DNA of 64,000 bases, from positions 1-64,000 of the forward strand of contig JAGQDJ010000214.1 of assembly GCA_022885665.1 (NCBI GenBank). Reading direction: 5' to 3'. This stretch comes from Triops longicaudatus (Eukaryota > Arthropoda > Branchiopoda > Notostraca > Triopsidae). Within the stretch, counting starts at the first letter, position 1. Each line of letters begins with the position of its first letter. Of the stretch, positions 14,301 through 23,883 are shown piece by piece. The notes beneath the pieces are model-generated. The model had not been told where the DNA came from and did not search any database. It saw only the letters and a program-made list of their open reading frames with translations. Made by a program: the position numbers and the translations under genes.

Positions 14301-17300
14301 AGACTTTTATTACAACTATCGGCGTTAATATCGGTCATCCGTTAAATCAGCCTATTATTACTTACATTTCACAACACATCAATGAGAATTTGATCTGAAA
14401 AAGCGACTCAATTGCTGTAGTATCAGATTTTTTTATACAAATAAAAGTGGCCGATGTGTTCGTGCTATACGGATATAGGACTTCGATAGGCTTTTGTTGA
14501 CGCCTACATTTCTTCGCGGAAAGGTATTGTCAGAAACGATGCTGTAAGCTTTCCAAAGTCTCAGTGTCTGAATTGGAGGTTTATTAGTGAGGCCTAACGC
14601 CTACGCAAAGCGGAATTTATTAATCAATGTTTTATAGTGTGTCAGTGCGCGGTTCACAAGCGATGCCATGACAAAATTTTGGGAAAATGTCCTGGATCGG
14701 GCAAAGAATCTCAGAGCACTATAGTAAGTTGAAAATTTTTTACTAAAAATTAAAAATATGTATATATATTCTTGCATGCTCTTCTTTGAAACCATATTTT
14801 CCTCGTGTAACTCAGTTAATTGTAGGAAGTTCATTATAGCCGACAATCAAATCAAAATTATTTAAGCGTGTTCCAGTGTTTGAAATCGGATACTTTGCAT
14901 TGAACTAAATACAGAATATATTCAATATAAGTACTAGTACGTTCAATTGAAGTAATGCGTTACAAGAAAGCATTATTAAAATAAAACCTTATTGGACAGT
15001 TATTACACATTAAGTCTACATTTGATAAGCAACAATTGCCTTAGCTATTTCATTAGTATCGAGTACTGAAGTAATTTTTTCGTCTCTTGTAGTATCTCCG
15101 TGAACGGTTCAAGATCGATATCCCACATCGATTCCGCGTCCATAACTACATGTCACCCACTTTTTGTGACCATTGTGGATCTTTACTCTACGGATTGTTT
15201 CGCCAAGGCCTCAAATGTGAAGGTAATTAACAGAACACGTTTTTCTTTGTTTACTTGGCAGACCAGAAAGGCTTTTCTTGCCTATGAGTTTCTCTAAGAA
15301 AAATAAAAGGAAAAAGATATCAAAAGATTCCTGGAGGTGCCACATTCCTACGCTTCAGCGAGCTTATAACCAACCACATAATGAATACGCGCACGGAGTC
15401 TCACACGCGAAGCAGGTGAATCTTCGGAGTCTCGTCGTATCGCAGGAAGTCAAAACACGTAAGGAAAATTACATAAGGAGGGAGAAGAAAAAGAGACAAA
15501 GAGAGAATACTCCCCCACTCGTCTCCACCGTCCGTAAAGTCTTCACCAACTTAAAAGCGTCCCCCTTAACATTTTGTGGTGGGAGCCGAAAAGCTGGGAA
15601 AATCTTGGACGTCTTCCCGGTGGAAAAACTTTGAAAAAACTTCTATTTTAAGCTTACCCTCCGTTCCTCAAGTCACGCGCGCCCCAACCTGCCACCTAAG
15701 CCCCGCCCTCTCGCCTAAACTTCCTCGGAGTATTTCTCATTTTTTGCCTCAGTTTTTGCCATTTTCATTGCTCTTATTTCCAGGCTGGCAAATCAGTAAA
15801 GATGTCAAAAAGTTGTTCTACGCGCTAGCATTTAGAAACTCAAGTTACTCGTGGTGGCGTCAAAGACAAGGCTACGAGGTCCCGCCTCCTTTTTTACGCA
15901 CTGTAAATGTTATAAGCTAAAATAGCTTTTAGGAGTGAGGGAGGGTTTGTTCTCCGTCGCAGTGCAACCTGCGAAAGTCTACCTTTAGTCAGTTGATCCT
16001 TTACCACTGGCGGGTGTTTTCCGTAGCCTGAGGGCATTTCTGACTTGTTCATTTGCTCTTGAAAATTATTCCAGATTTTTTATTTTTTCTGATTAATTTC
16101 AACATTACTTCAGTTCAAGTCCTAAAAAGACTCGAAACATTCTCAAAAGACTTCAGATGGCGTACAGAAGCCATTATTTTGGCTGGGGCGGGGGTAGCAG
16201 CAGTTCTTTACCCTTTGGCTCCTCCTCCAGTGGCATGTTTAGCTCCTCCTACTCGAGTACGCCCTCGAGCCACCTTTTTTCTTCCAATTTGAGCCCCAGT
16301 TTTGGTTCCAGTGGCTACAAACCTTTAAGCAGTCGCGTCAATATCCCTACCACGCCATCTGCTGGTCGTTGGCGACCTAGCTCCGCCCCTTATTTACCCT
16401 CTATTAGCGAGAATGTGCATTACACTGCTTTATCCTCGTCGCCTTCGTCGCCCTCGGGGCGGAGCTACTACGATTATCGGCCGGTAACGATGCCGCGTAC
16501 CGCCATGGTGATCACGACTCCGCCCATTACCACGTACCAGCGCCCGGTATTGCGTAACACAGCCACCATTGACGTCATCAACCGCCCACCGTCCAGAAAA
16601 GCGGCCAGTAACGAAAACTCTGCGGGACTGAAGCGCGATTTTAGTGTCGGCACGCTGAAAAGAGGGCGCCAGGTGATTCGACTGCAAACCAAGCGCCTAG
16701 ATGACGCGCTAGACCGCCTGGAGCGCGAAACGACATCCCAGAACCCAGATCCGGTCAAAGAGCCAGTACCGAGCCGTCCGGTTCCGGTACCGCCGGTCAA
16801 GCCACCGGTCATAAAAAAGACGCCGGGAGAGAAATTGATGGAAAAGTTTTTGATCCCGCAGCGCAGTAACAAGAAGAAAGTGCTGAGACCTTATGGTGGC
16901 ACGCGGCGCCTGGCCCCGCCCCAAGCCCCGCCTGCTTGCGTGCCTCAGGCGGCAGGCATGCCACAAAATGAAGGTTTGGCTTTTGCCGGACCTCTTTAAA
17001 ACTATTCGTTAGATCGTAAAAGCTCGTTAGCTGCTATGAGTCATTGTTGGGCCCGTTGCCATATTAAAGCTTGAAGTCCTTTTTGCAGGGTTTTGTTGGG
17101 TTAAAAGGGTAGTTGGGGGGTTAGAAGGAAGTTGGAAAGGTTTTCTACTAATGAGATTTTTGGGTGTTTGTTTTTTTGGTGTTTCGTTTTTAGTATGCAA
17201 CGTCAATTGTCACAAGAAGTGCGAACGACATATGCCAAATTTGTGTGGCGTGAATCAGAAACTGCTCGCTGAAGCTTTGTCATCCGTGAAACGAGGTAAA

Positions 17301-20300
17301 AGTTCTTTTCTTAGCTACCGCGCTTTGGGTGTCGTGACAGCAGAAATGCTTTTGCGAAATGTTTTCTTTACAAGATGGCTTGACTTAAAATGGCAACAGC
17401 AATGGAACGATGCAATAAGGGGAGAAAACGAGGTTAACAATGGGAGGTTACAGCCATCTAACGGGAGAAGGAGGAATTTGACGTCACATGCCAGATTTTA
17501 TGACGCTGAAACGTTCTTTTGAAGAAAAGTTGCGTTCTTGGAAGTCGCATTCTTGCAAGCTTAGCGTTAGAACAGTCTTGCTAGAAATAGAATCAGTGTA
17601 GTTTTTTTTACGCTATTTAAAGCTTTCGGAGGTATATAATTCAGTGTTGAAATTTAGACGTGCTACGTGATATAGCACTTTGTAACGCGCTGTCCTGGAA
17701 GCCCGAAAATCTGTTAGATTAGCACATTTTGTATTTTAACTTACTTATTGACTGCTGATTGCGTTCTTATGACATCTGAAAATTCTGTTTCGACACATTT
17801 CTAGCAACAAAAAGCTAAAAGTGACTTTTTTGCACGTTTTCAGCGTCTTAGAACTTTTACTTCCAAAAGGCAATAAGTATTATATTGTTGTGGCGTCAAA
17901 CACTTTGTTCTAATAAAAGTCCCGGAATTTACGAGATTATTAACGAAGCTTTTATGTCCGTTTGAATGACAGGCACTTCCAAAACTTCGTCTCCGCCTCC
18001 GAAGAGTAATGAAGATACCGGGTCGAGTAATACGAATGCGTCGGGGACGCGGATATCGTCCAATAAACGTCGGCCATCTTCGGCGGTGCAGAATTCCAAT
18101 ACTTCCTCGTCATCTTCGTCTTCGTCGGGCTCTTCTGAAGAAGAAGACGACGAAGCGGCGTCGACAGTGGCGCCACTGCGGTCCGTGCCTCCCATCAAAA
18201 CAAAGCCCCGCTTCCGCAAGTATGGCGCGGAAGATTTCCAATTCCTCAAAGTCTTGGGCAAAGGCAGCTTTGGCAAAGTACGTAGCTTGTAAAAAAAAGG
18301 AATCAGGAGTTTCCAAAAATAAAAGTTCGAAAGAAAAGAAAATGTCGGTACCGTATTCCTACATTGCCATTCTTCGGTTGGCATTCTTTTCTTTTTTGAA
18401 AAAAAGGTGTTGCTAGCCGAGTTGAAAGGGATGGAATCTTATTTCGCCATCAAGTGCCTCAAGAAAGATGTCGTTCTCGAAGATGATGACGTGGAATGTA
18501 CCATGATTGAACGAAAAGTTTTGGCCTTGGGTACTAAGCACCCTTATTTATGCCATTTATTCTGCACTTTCCAGACAGAAGTAAGTTTTAAAATATGCAA
18601 ACAAAACAGTGCACGGAAAAACAGTAAAGCAATACAAAAATAGAGCTAAATGATAGAAAGTTGCTGATTCAAGCCAGACTAATGAAAGTTCCTGTTTCGT
18701 TTCTACAGTCGCATCTGTTTTTTGTGATGGAATATTTAAACGGAGGAGACCTGATGTTTCATATCCAACAAAGTGGGCGGTTTGATCAAGACCGTGCTCG
18801 GTTTTATGCAGCAGAAATTGTTTCAGGGTTGAAGTTCTTGCACAAAAAAGGCATCGTTTACCGGTAAATTTAACTCTTCGATTCTTTTTATCGTTAACCT
18901 AAATTCCAGCTTTGTTAAATTCGGAAAAAATTAGTCACCAAATTCAGTCATAAAAACGATTAAATTAAAACCGTGTAAAACAGTAGAGAAGAGTATACAT
19001 TTCCAAGTTTTCTAAGACTTAACATAAAAAATTGTTTCGAGAGTTATTTACCGATTTTTTTATTTTTTGTTCTACAATTCATTGGATTTTTTAGCACGTA
19101 GAATTATTTCATGAAATTTTAGAAATAATTGAAAGGGAAAAGATTTATTTGGTATGGAACTTTATCAACAGAGACTTGAAACTGGACAATATTTTACTGG
19201 ACTATGAGGGCCACGTCCGTATTGCCGATTTCGGCATGTGTAAGTTGCAGATTTATCTCGACCGGACGGCAGACACGTTTTGCGGGACGCCTGATTACAT
19301 GGCACCCGAAGTAAGGACACTTGTGCGGAGCAAAAAAGCTAAGACTTAACTGTACGGAGTGCAACGCACGAATGGAAGACGAAACTAACGAATTTGGATG
19401 TTTTCAGTAGCTAATAACTAACGATTAGGGTAGTGAAACGGGTTGACATAGGCTATTAACACGCATGTAATTTAGAACGCGTTTTTTTTTTTGGCTGTTT
19501 TAAAGGGACATGAAGCTCGATAACGTATTGTTGGACCAAGATGGCCACGTGCGTTTGTCAGATATGGGCATGTGTCGTCTCAACATTCACGGAACGTCGC
19601 TAGCGTCGACTTTTTGCGGCACGCCTGACTACATTGCACCTGAGGTTGCTTTCCTTGAATCTTAGTCTGTATTTGAACTCCTTTTTACGTTAATTTTCGG
19701 ATATTTTGTTCGGCCTGGGTTTATTTCTAGGAATTTTTTTTTCTAAAATTAGTTTATTAAGGGGAAAAGGAGTCACTAACGTCCGAATTTTGTGTTGGGC
19801 TGTCACTAATTATCGCTACATTTTTAAACGCGTTTTTATTATCTCTTTAATTTTGCGCTCTATTAGATTTTGTTATTTTGTTTGATTTTCAAACTGAGCA
19901 GAAAACTGTTATTTTTCGTAAGAAGAAGTTAGACTGTCTTGTTGATTGAATTTTTGATTTGTCTAGATTATCAAAGGTTTGAAGTACAATCAGTGCGTGG
20001 ATTGGTGGTCTTTCGGGGTCCTTTTGTACGAAATGGTGGTGGGCCAGTCGCCTTTCAATGGCTGTGATGAAGACGAGCTCTTTTGGTGTATTTGCAACGA
20101 GCAAGCCTATTATCCTCGTTTCTTGGCCAAAGAAACCAAAGCCATTCTCTTGGCGGTGAGTAATAACTTCGTCTCCTTTCAGAACACACTCAAAGAAAAA
20201 TGGAAAAAAATCCACGTTTCACGAAAGGGAAAGTGGAACGCACAATTTGTATTTTTTTAATGACTGTTATTTTGTACCTCTTTTCTTCGGGCAGCTATTG

Positions 20301-20851
20301 GATAAAGACCCGGTGAAAAGACTAGGCACGCCCACTTGTCTCTTAGGCGATATCTGCGATCAGCCTTTCTTCAAAACCATTGACTGGGAGCGGCTCGAAC
20401 GAAAGGAAATTGAACCTCCTTTCAAACCCAAAGTTGTAAGCTGGAATTTGTAACTCCTTTCTCCTAAGTCAGCCGTTTTGCGTTTGTTACATTTTTGCTG
20501 TAAATTACCTGACTTTTCCAAAATATTAAACACAATCTATTTAACAAATTTATTCGCTTTTATGAGTTTAGTACTTTTTTAGTTGGACATATTTAAGATT
20601 TATTAGTTTCTTTCATTTCTTTTGTCTATTTAGTTTTGCTTAATTCGTGTAAAATAGAGATACCCATATTTTGTATTAATATTTTAATTTTTTTTTAATT
20701 TCAGAGACACATTTTGGACGTCCAGTACTTTGATTCGGCGTTTACAATGGAAAAGCCGCAATTAACGCCAGTGGATAAAGATATTTTGGCCTCCATGGAT
20801 CAAAGCCAATTCCGTGGTTTTAGCTACACCAACCCGAATACGACGGATTAA
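2363..20851 (+). CDS. Novel-type protein kinase C (delta/theta-like), 15 exons
   Basis: Calcium-independent, diacylglycerol-responsive Ser/Thr kinase. Exons: 2363-2498, 3423-3784, 11949-12009, 12471-12630, 12991-13022, 14638-14723, 15093-15222, 17194-17295, 17973-18277, 18407-18580, 18709-18863, one of 19172-19310 or 19506-19644, 19967-20155, 20295-20435, 20705-20851. The sum is 2319 nt (772 aa) and every junction is in phase. Domains: delta-type C2 (about 1-186); C1A (about 219-268, H-x12-C pattern); C1B (about 291-340, MSPTFCDHCGSLLYG, then LCGVNQKLLAEAL); Ser-rich acidic hinge (about 357-440); kinase with glycine loop GKGSFG (452-457), Lys474 in AIK, catalytic Asp569 in YRDLKLDN, and activation-loop TFCGTPDY. 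The C-tail has the turn motif LTPVD and hydrophobic motif FRGFSY. The start is the ATG at 2363 because the C2 strand follows directly (EFVRVKFLQVD). Family identity follows the domain order and resemblance to PKC delta; delta versus theta cannot be settled in an invertebrate. Oddities: an insertion in C2, duplicated alternative exons, and a nested gene in intron 7. Confidence 0.93.
3785..11948 (+). other. Kinase intron 2 (about 8.2 kb)
   Basis: This is the longest intron of the kinase gene, splitting the C2 domain after the codon for Trp166. The donor is TGG/GTAAAT and the acceptor TTTGCGCAG. It contains no recognised gene. A GC-richer patch at about 7200-8100 with a TATAAA (7211) and a Gly/Ser-rich open frame is described under findings. 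A 98-codon minus-strand frame at 5553-5849 is the only other one of note, and it matches nothing I know. Confidence 0.7.
16157..16999 (+). CDS. Ser/Pro-rich protein of unknown function, nested in the kinase intron
   Basis: A 280-codon intronless reading frame inside kinase intron 7 (15223-17193), on the same strand. I do not recognise the product. The N-terminal third is rich in Ser, Gly, Tyr and Pro (blocks such as SSSSLPFGSSSSG). The middle has a charged stretch that could form a short helix (about 165-195: RLQTKRLDDALDRLERE). Then come Pro/Val repeats and a basic segment (GEKLMEKFLIPQ, SNKKKVLRPYGG). There is no signal peptide or membrane segment. The region is GC-rich compared with the surrounding intron, and an ATTAAA poly(A) signal lies at 17063-17068, 64 bp past the stop, which supports a separate transcript. 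It does not join in frame to kinase exon 7 through the AG just before the ATG. An unseen 5' exon is possible, since CTTCAG immediately precedes the ATG. Confidence 0.7.
   Translation: MAYRSHYFGWGGGSSSSLPFGSSSSGMFSSSYSSTPSSHLFSSNLSPSFGSSGYKPLSSRVNIPTTPSAGRWRPSSAPYLPSISENVHYTALSSSPSSPSGRSYYDYRPVTMPRTAMVITTPPITTYQRPVLRNTATIDVINRPPSRKAASNENSAGLKRDFSVGTLKRGRQVIRLQTKRLDDALDRLERETTSQNPDPVKEPVPSRPVPVPPVKPPVIKKTPGEKLMEKFLIPQRSNKKKVLRPYGGTRRLAPPQAPPACVPQAAGMPQNEGLAFAGPL
17063..17068 (+). terminator. Candidate poly(A) signal of the nested gene (ATTAAA)
   Basis: ATTAAA, the most common variant signal, lies 64 bp after the stop codon of the nested reading frame and 126 bp before the next kinase exon. Confidence 0.45.
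19172..19310 (+). CDS. Kinase alternative exon A: catalytic and activation loop (DFG form)
   Basis: This 139-nt exon completes the Arg of YRD and runs from the catalytic loop (DLKLDN) through ADFGMC to the activation segment ending GTPDYMAPE. The acceptor is ATCAACAG and the donor GAA/GTAAGG is strong. Catalytic Asp and Asn, the DFG Asp and the activation-loop Thr before FCGTPDY are all present. It enters in phase 2 and leaves in phase 0, exactly like exon B downstream, so either one gives a complete kinase domain. Confidence 0.9.
19506..19644 (+). CDS. Kinase alternative exon B: catalytic and activation loop (DMG form)
   Basis: A second 139-nt copy of the same exon, 195 bp downstream of copy A. 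By my count 30 of the 46 complete residues are identical to A. It keeps the catalytic loop (DMKLDN) and the activation segment (ASTFCGTPDYIAPE), which resembles vertebrate PKC delta more closely than A does. The magnesium-binding motif reads DMG instead of DFG. The acceptor is TTTTAAAG; the donor GAG/GTTGCT is weak. Because 139 is not a multiple of 3, including both copies would shift the frame, so use should be mutually exclusive. The open frame and conserved residues argue against a decayed copy. Confidence 0.8.
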
Positions 20852-21798
20852 AGTCAACGGTTGCAACAAAGCTTTATATATTTTTGTGATGGAAAATTCA
20901 TGGGATTTTTTCCACGACTTTTTTTTGCGAACGAGTTGCAAGCTAATACGTATACTTGGATCCTTGATGACTTGGTGCAGTAAACCGAAGTTTTGCGGGG
21001 AAAGAACTAAGCCCGAAAGTTCTTGCTTTTGGTACCAAAAATGGGGGCGTAGTCATTTTTTATTGCGTAAACTTTTTTGTTGCTGCTTGTGCGACCTTTT
21101 GGGGAGGGAAGAAAGAGTGCTGGTATTCATTTCAGGGCCAAAAATGGTGCCAACTTTTGGTGGTTGTATATAGTGAGCGATTTTTTGGTCCCATCTCTTT
21201 TAGCCTTTGTAAATAACACATTGTCTTTTTGTACATGCTAAAAGGAAAGCATCCTTTACCTTTACGCCCCATTTTCCCTTATGTCATTTTTAGCCATTTT
21301 GAGAACGTGACAGCATAATGCAATTTTTTCCGATAGTGTTCAGTTTTTGAGAGGGCATTTTTTATTATTTTATTCTGAGAGGGTAAAAAGGGTTCAAAAA
21401 GTGAATTTCTAGTCTTCATTTTTATTCAGATATGGAACATTTTGTATCTCGCTTCCCTTCGGTCCGTATTGGCGCATTTGTATTTCACAAAATTCACAAA
21501 AATCTCCTCCCCGTGAATGATTACACATTATTGGGAACAGAAGCCAAAAAACTGGGTCAGTTACTTTTTTACAACGCTTGGGGCACATCATTATTGTGAA
21601 TGGAGAGCCCATTTTCCATGAAAAAACGAGTTATGCAAATGAGAAGTCGTGACAGGGTCGTTAATACCGACTGCTTTTGTCCTGGTTCTCTTTCTTTTTT
21701 AAAGAAAATTCTTAGATATTCTTATTTTTAAAATAACTTACCAGGTGTTTGTTTTATGAAATTAATATATTTTAGATATTTGTACATTTCTAACAATA
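20852..21798. other. Convergent 3' region between the kinase and the DM13 gene
   Basis: No gene recognised. The stretch should hold the 3' UTRs of the kinase (+) and the DM13 gene (-). TTTATT at about 21361 and 21420 reads AATAAA on the minus strand and could end the DM13 transcript. I saw no AATAAA for the kinase close to its stop codon. Confidence 0.5.
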
Positions 21799-22590
21799 TT
21801 AATACGATAGTGGGGCTGGCAACGGAATATCACCAGGAATAGCCACCCAGCCCATGTTAACTTTGTAAGCCAGACACCAGATGGAGAGCCAGTCGACGTC
21901 ACGGACGGTCATGCCCTCGGGCAACGTGAGTTCCACATCTTGGCCGTCGTACTTGTTCAAGGGCGCGCGACTGCCTTTCTCGTCCGGAATGGCTATTCCG
22001 CGTGCGTTAGGTGCTTTCCCCTTGCCGACCCAGAAATAAGCGTCCGGGGCGAGTCCGTCATAATAAAAACCGGGGATTAATAACCGTCGGTCGTCGAGCA
22101 CCAAAACAGGTTTCGATTGCACGTCATGCGACAGGGTGGAAAGCTTTGGAAGTTGAATCAGAGGCGGGGCTTCGAAGTGGGAGGGAAACGAAACGGAAGC
22201 TAAGATTTCGGCAGAATTTTTGGCACTGCGCACAGACAAGGACTGGAACTGTGTAATCGGTAAAGCTACCGGTAGAGGGAGTAACAAGTCAACCGGGGTG
22301 GTGGTAGGCGCAACGGATTCTGTGGCACTGAAAGAGGGTAAGGACCGAACGGATAATCGGTAGTCTATGTCGGTTTGACGGGTCGACTCACTAAGGTGGA
22401 AGGATATCGGAGTTTCGCTACTGAAGCGGAAATTCGAGACAAGGAGAGTGAAGTCGTTAAGGGCGAAGACTTGGCCTGTGAGAGAGGGTGTTTCACTGTC
22501 GAAGGAACCGAGGTAGGCACCAGAGGCGTTTGGGTCGGGGGAGGCCATGGTGCTCGTGATGAACAGGAGGAAGAATGGTAGAAAATACAT
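21799..22590 (-). CDS. Secreted DM13-domain protein, 263 aa, single exon
   Basis: The protein starts with a hydrophobic signal peptide (MYFLPFFLLFITSTMAS). A complete DM13 domain occupies about residues 155-260: a strand reading LVLDDRRLLIPGFYYDG, then APDAYFWVGKG, IPDEKGSRAPLNKYDG, VELTLP and DVDWLSIWCLAYKVNMGWV. DM13 domains occur in secreted or surface arthropod proteins such as Skeletor and are thought to act in extracellular redox or matrix chemistry. Near the N-terminus (about 23-53) is what looks like the front half of a second DM13 (GAYLGSF, then GQVFALNDFTLLVSNF), separated from the full domain by about 100 residues rich in Ser, Pro and Leu. A GTG seven codons upstream extends the frame, but the ATG at 22590 is the sensible start because the signal peptide begins there. 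Confidence 0.85.
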   Translation of the reverse strand: MYFLPFFLLFITSTMASPDPNASGAYLGSFDSETPSLTGQVFALNDFTLLVSNFRFSSETPISFHLSESTRQTDIDYRLSVRSLPSFSATESVAPTTTPVDLLLPLPVALPITQFQSLSVRSAKNSAEILASVSFPSHFEAPPLIQLPKLSTLSHDVQSKPVLVLDDRRLLIPGFYYDGLAPDAYFWVGKGKAPNARGIAIPDEKGSRAPLNKYDGQDVELTLPEGMTVRDVDWLSIWCLAYKVNMGWVAIPGDIPLPAPLSY

Positions 22591-22718
22591 AGTGGCTGTG
22601 TGTAGCTCCACCGGTGGTTAGTAGCATACTGCTTGGCTTCGGATCAAGGGTAGGGAGTGTTTGTTGACGGTGAAAAAGTAGGTTCCGTCCTTAAGCCCTC
22701 TTTCTTACCAAGAGCAGG

Positions 22719-22724
22719 TTTATA
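22719..22724 (-). promoter_or_regulatory. Candidate TATA box of the DM13 gene
   Basis: TATAAA on the minus strand, 129 bp upstream of the ATG at 22590, inside a G/C-flanked GTTATAAACC. The position suits a core promoter with a 5' UTR of about 100 bp. Confidence 0.4.
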
Positions 22725-22802
22725 ACCCACCTGTGACAAGTTGCATAGGCAACATATCATTTGTAGATTTATATTTCAAACAAGCAGGTTGTACAACAAG
22801 TG

Positions 22803-22871
22803 CAATGGCCGAGCGGTCTAAGGCAATGCCTTGGGATCGCAAGGTTGTGGGTTCGATTCTCCATACCTCAT
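22803..22871 (+). repeat. tRNA-related sequence, probably a SINE head
   Basis: An A box (TGGCCGAGCGG, 22806-22816, of the Leu/Ser tRNA type) and a B box (GGTTCGATTCT, 22850-22860) stand at the spacing of an RNA polymerase III promoter. A small hairpin CCTTG/CAAGG (22829-22833 with 22840-22844) sits where the anticodon stem would be. The flanking 7-nt segments do not pair as an acceptor stem, the T stem is broken, and there is no long variable arm, so this is not a working tRNA-Leu or tRNA-Ser. A tRNA-derived SINE, whose body might run on to about 23150, is the best reading. Confidence 0.5.
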
Positions 22872-23883
22872 ATTTGATTTTTCAGAGGAAAAAAAACCTG
22901 ACGATGCCCTGGCTTGCTTCTTATGGTACCTGGTATATCCCAATAAAGTGGGATTACCAAGAGGATAATTGGAAACAAAATGGGAAGCAGGAAAAGGGAT
23001 AGAAAGGGGTGAACGAGACCTCGGGAAGCATGATGGCGTCGCACTTTTTCCCATGTTATTCCTTATGGGATTTCAAAACTTTTGGCTCCTGAGACGCCCT
23101 CAGGGCATGATTACATGTTCAAGCTCAGTTTTTCTCGCTTATTTGAAGGGCTAGCGCAATAATTCTTACAAATTCGGAATCCTCTCGTTGAGGCGAAGAA
23201 TTTGCAATCTTTAATCTCCATATTGCAGACATGTCGGTTAATTAGGTTAATTCGGAGTTACCTGTGTACTTTTCTATTTACTCGTTACATCGCGCTATAA
23301 CGTACATTAGCTACAACAAGATAGCGAAAATTGTGCACAAGACCTCAAATCGCGGCGAAATTAAGAAGCTTTTCCAGTTTTGGTCATTACGTGTAGTCGG
23401 CTATAATGGACAAATACTCGGTCCCCGTACTTGTACGTTATAGCCAGATTTTAATATATTTTATTTAATTTATTAATCAGTTTGTTATTTGCTTTTGATT
23501 TATTGTTTTAATGACTGATTTGTTCACATTAAAATATTTTCTCGTCTGAAATTCATGATGTGGGTGTTTTCGGTCTGAGATCCCCATCTCAGGTCATAGT
23601 ATGGTGAGGTTGCTCTACTTGGGGTTACTGAAAGGGAAATGTCAACAAAGAACACCGTTAAACGTACCGTTCGACGCTTATTCATGCTCTGCTACAGTTT
23701 TTGCAAGGAAGAAATAAAGTGCGTACAAGACTCAACTTGTCCTTGCTTCGCGAATCTCTGCTACATTGAAAAGAGATTAACATGAAAGACGCCCGCTCTT
23801 AAACTGTTGAGAGAGAAATGGATAAAGACGTATATAGAAAAGGAAAGTTTATTTGTCATCTGATTTCTGATATAATAAATTCT
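22872..23883. other. Intergenic region between the tRNA-like element and the cuticle gene
   Basis: No gene recognised. The first 250 bp may be the body of the SINE-like element. The rest is AT-rich with no convincing reading frame. The last bases belong to the 3' UTR of the cuticle gene. Confidence 0.45.
23848..23853 (-). terminator. Poly(A) signal of the cuticle protein gene (AATAAA)
   Basis: TTTATT on the plus strand reads AATAAA on the minus strand, about 30 bp after the stop codon at 23884. This is the expected sequence and position. Confidence 0.6.

Noticed and set aside
15278..15920. Two plus-strand frames of about 115 codons just after kinase exon 7
   Set aside because: They begin at the intron side of the exon 7 donor, are of low-complexity composition and do not connect in phase to the nested gene.
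16430..16966. Three minus-strand open frames of 85-132 codons
   Set aside because: They are antisense shadows of the GC-rich nested frame 16157-16999, whose composition and poly(A) signal support the plus strand.
22806..22860. Functional tRNA-Leu or tRNA-Ser gene
   Set aside because: The acceptor segments do not pair, the T stem is broken and the long variable arm expected for Leu/Ser is missing.
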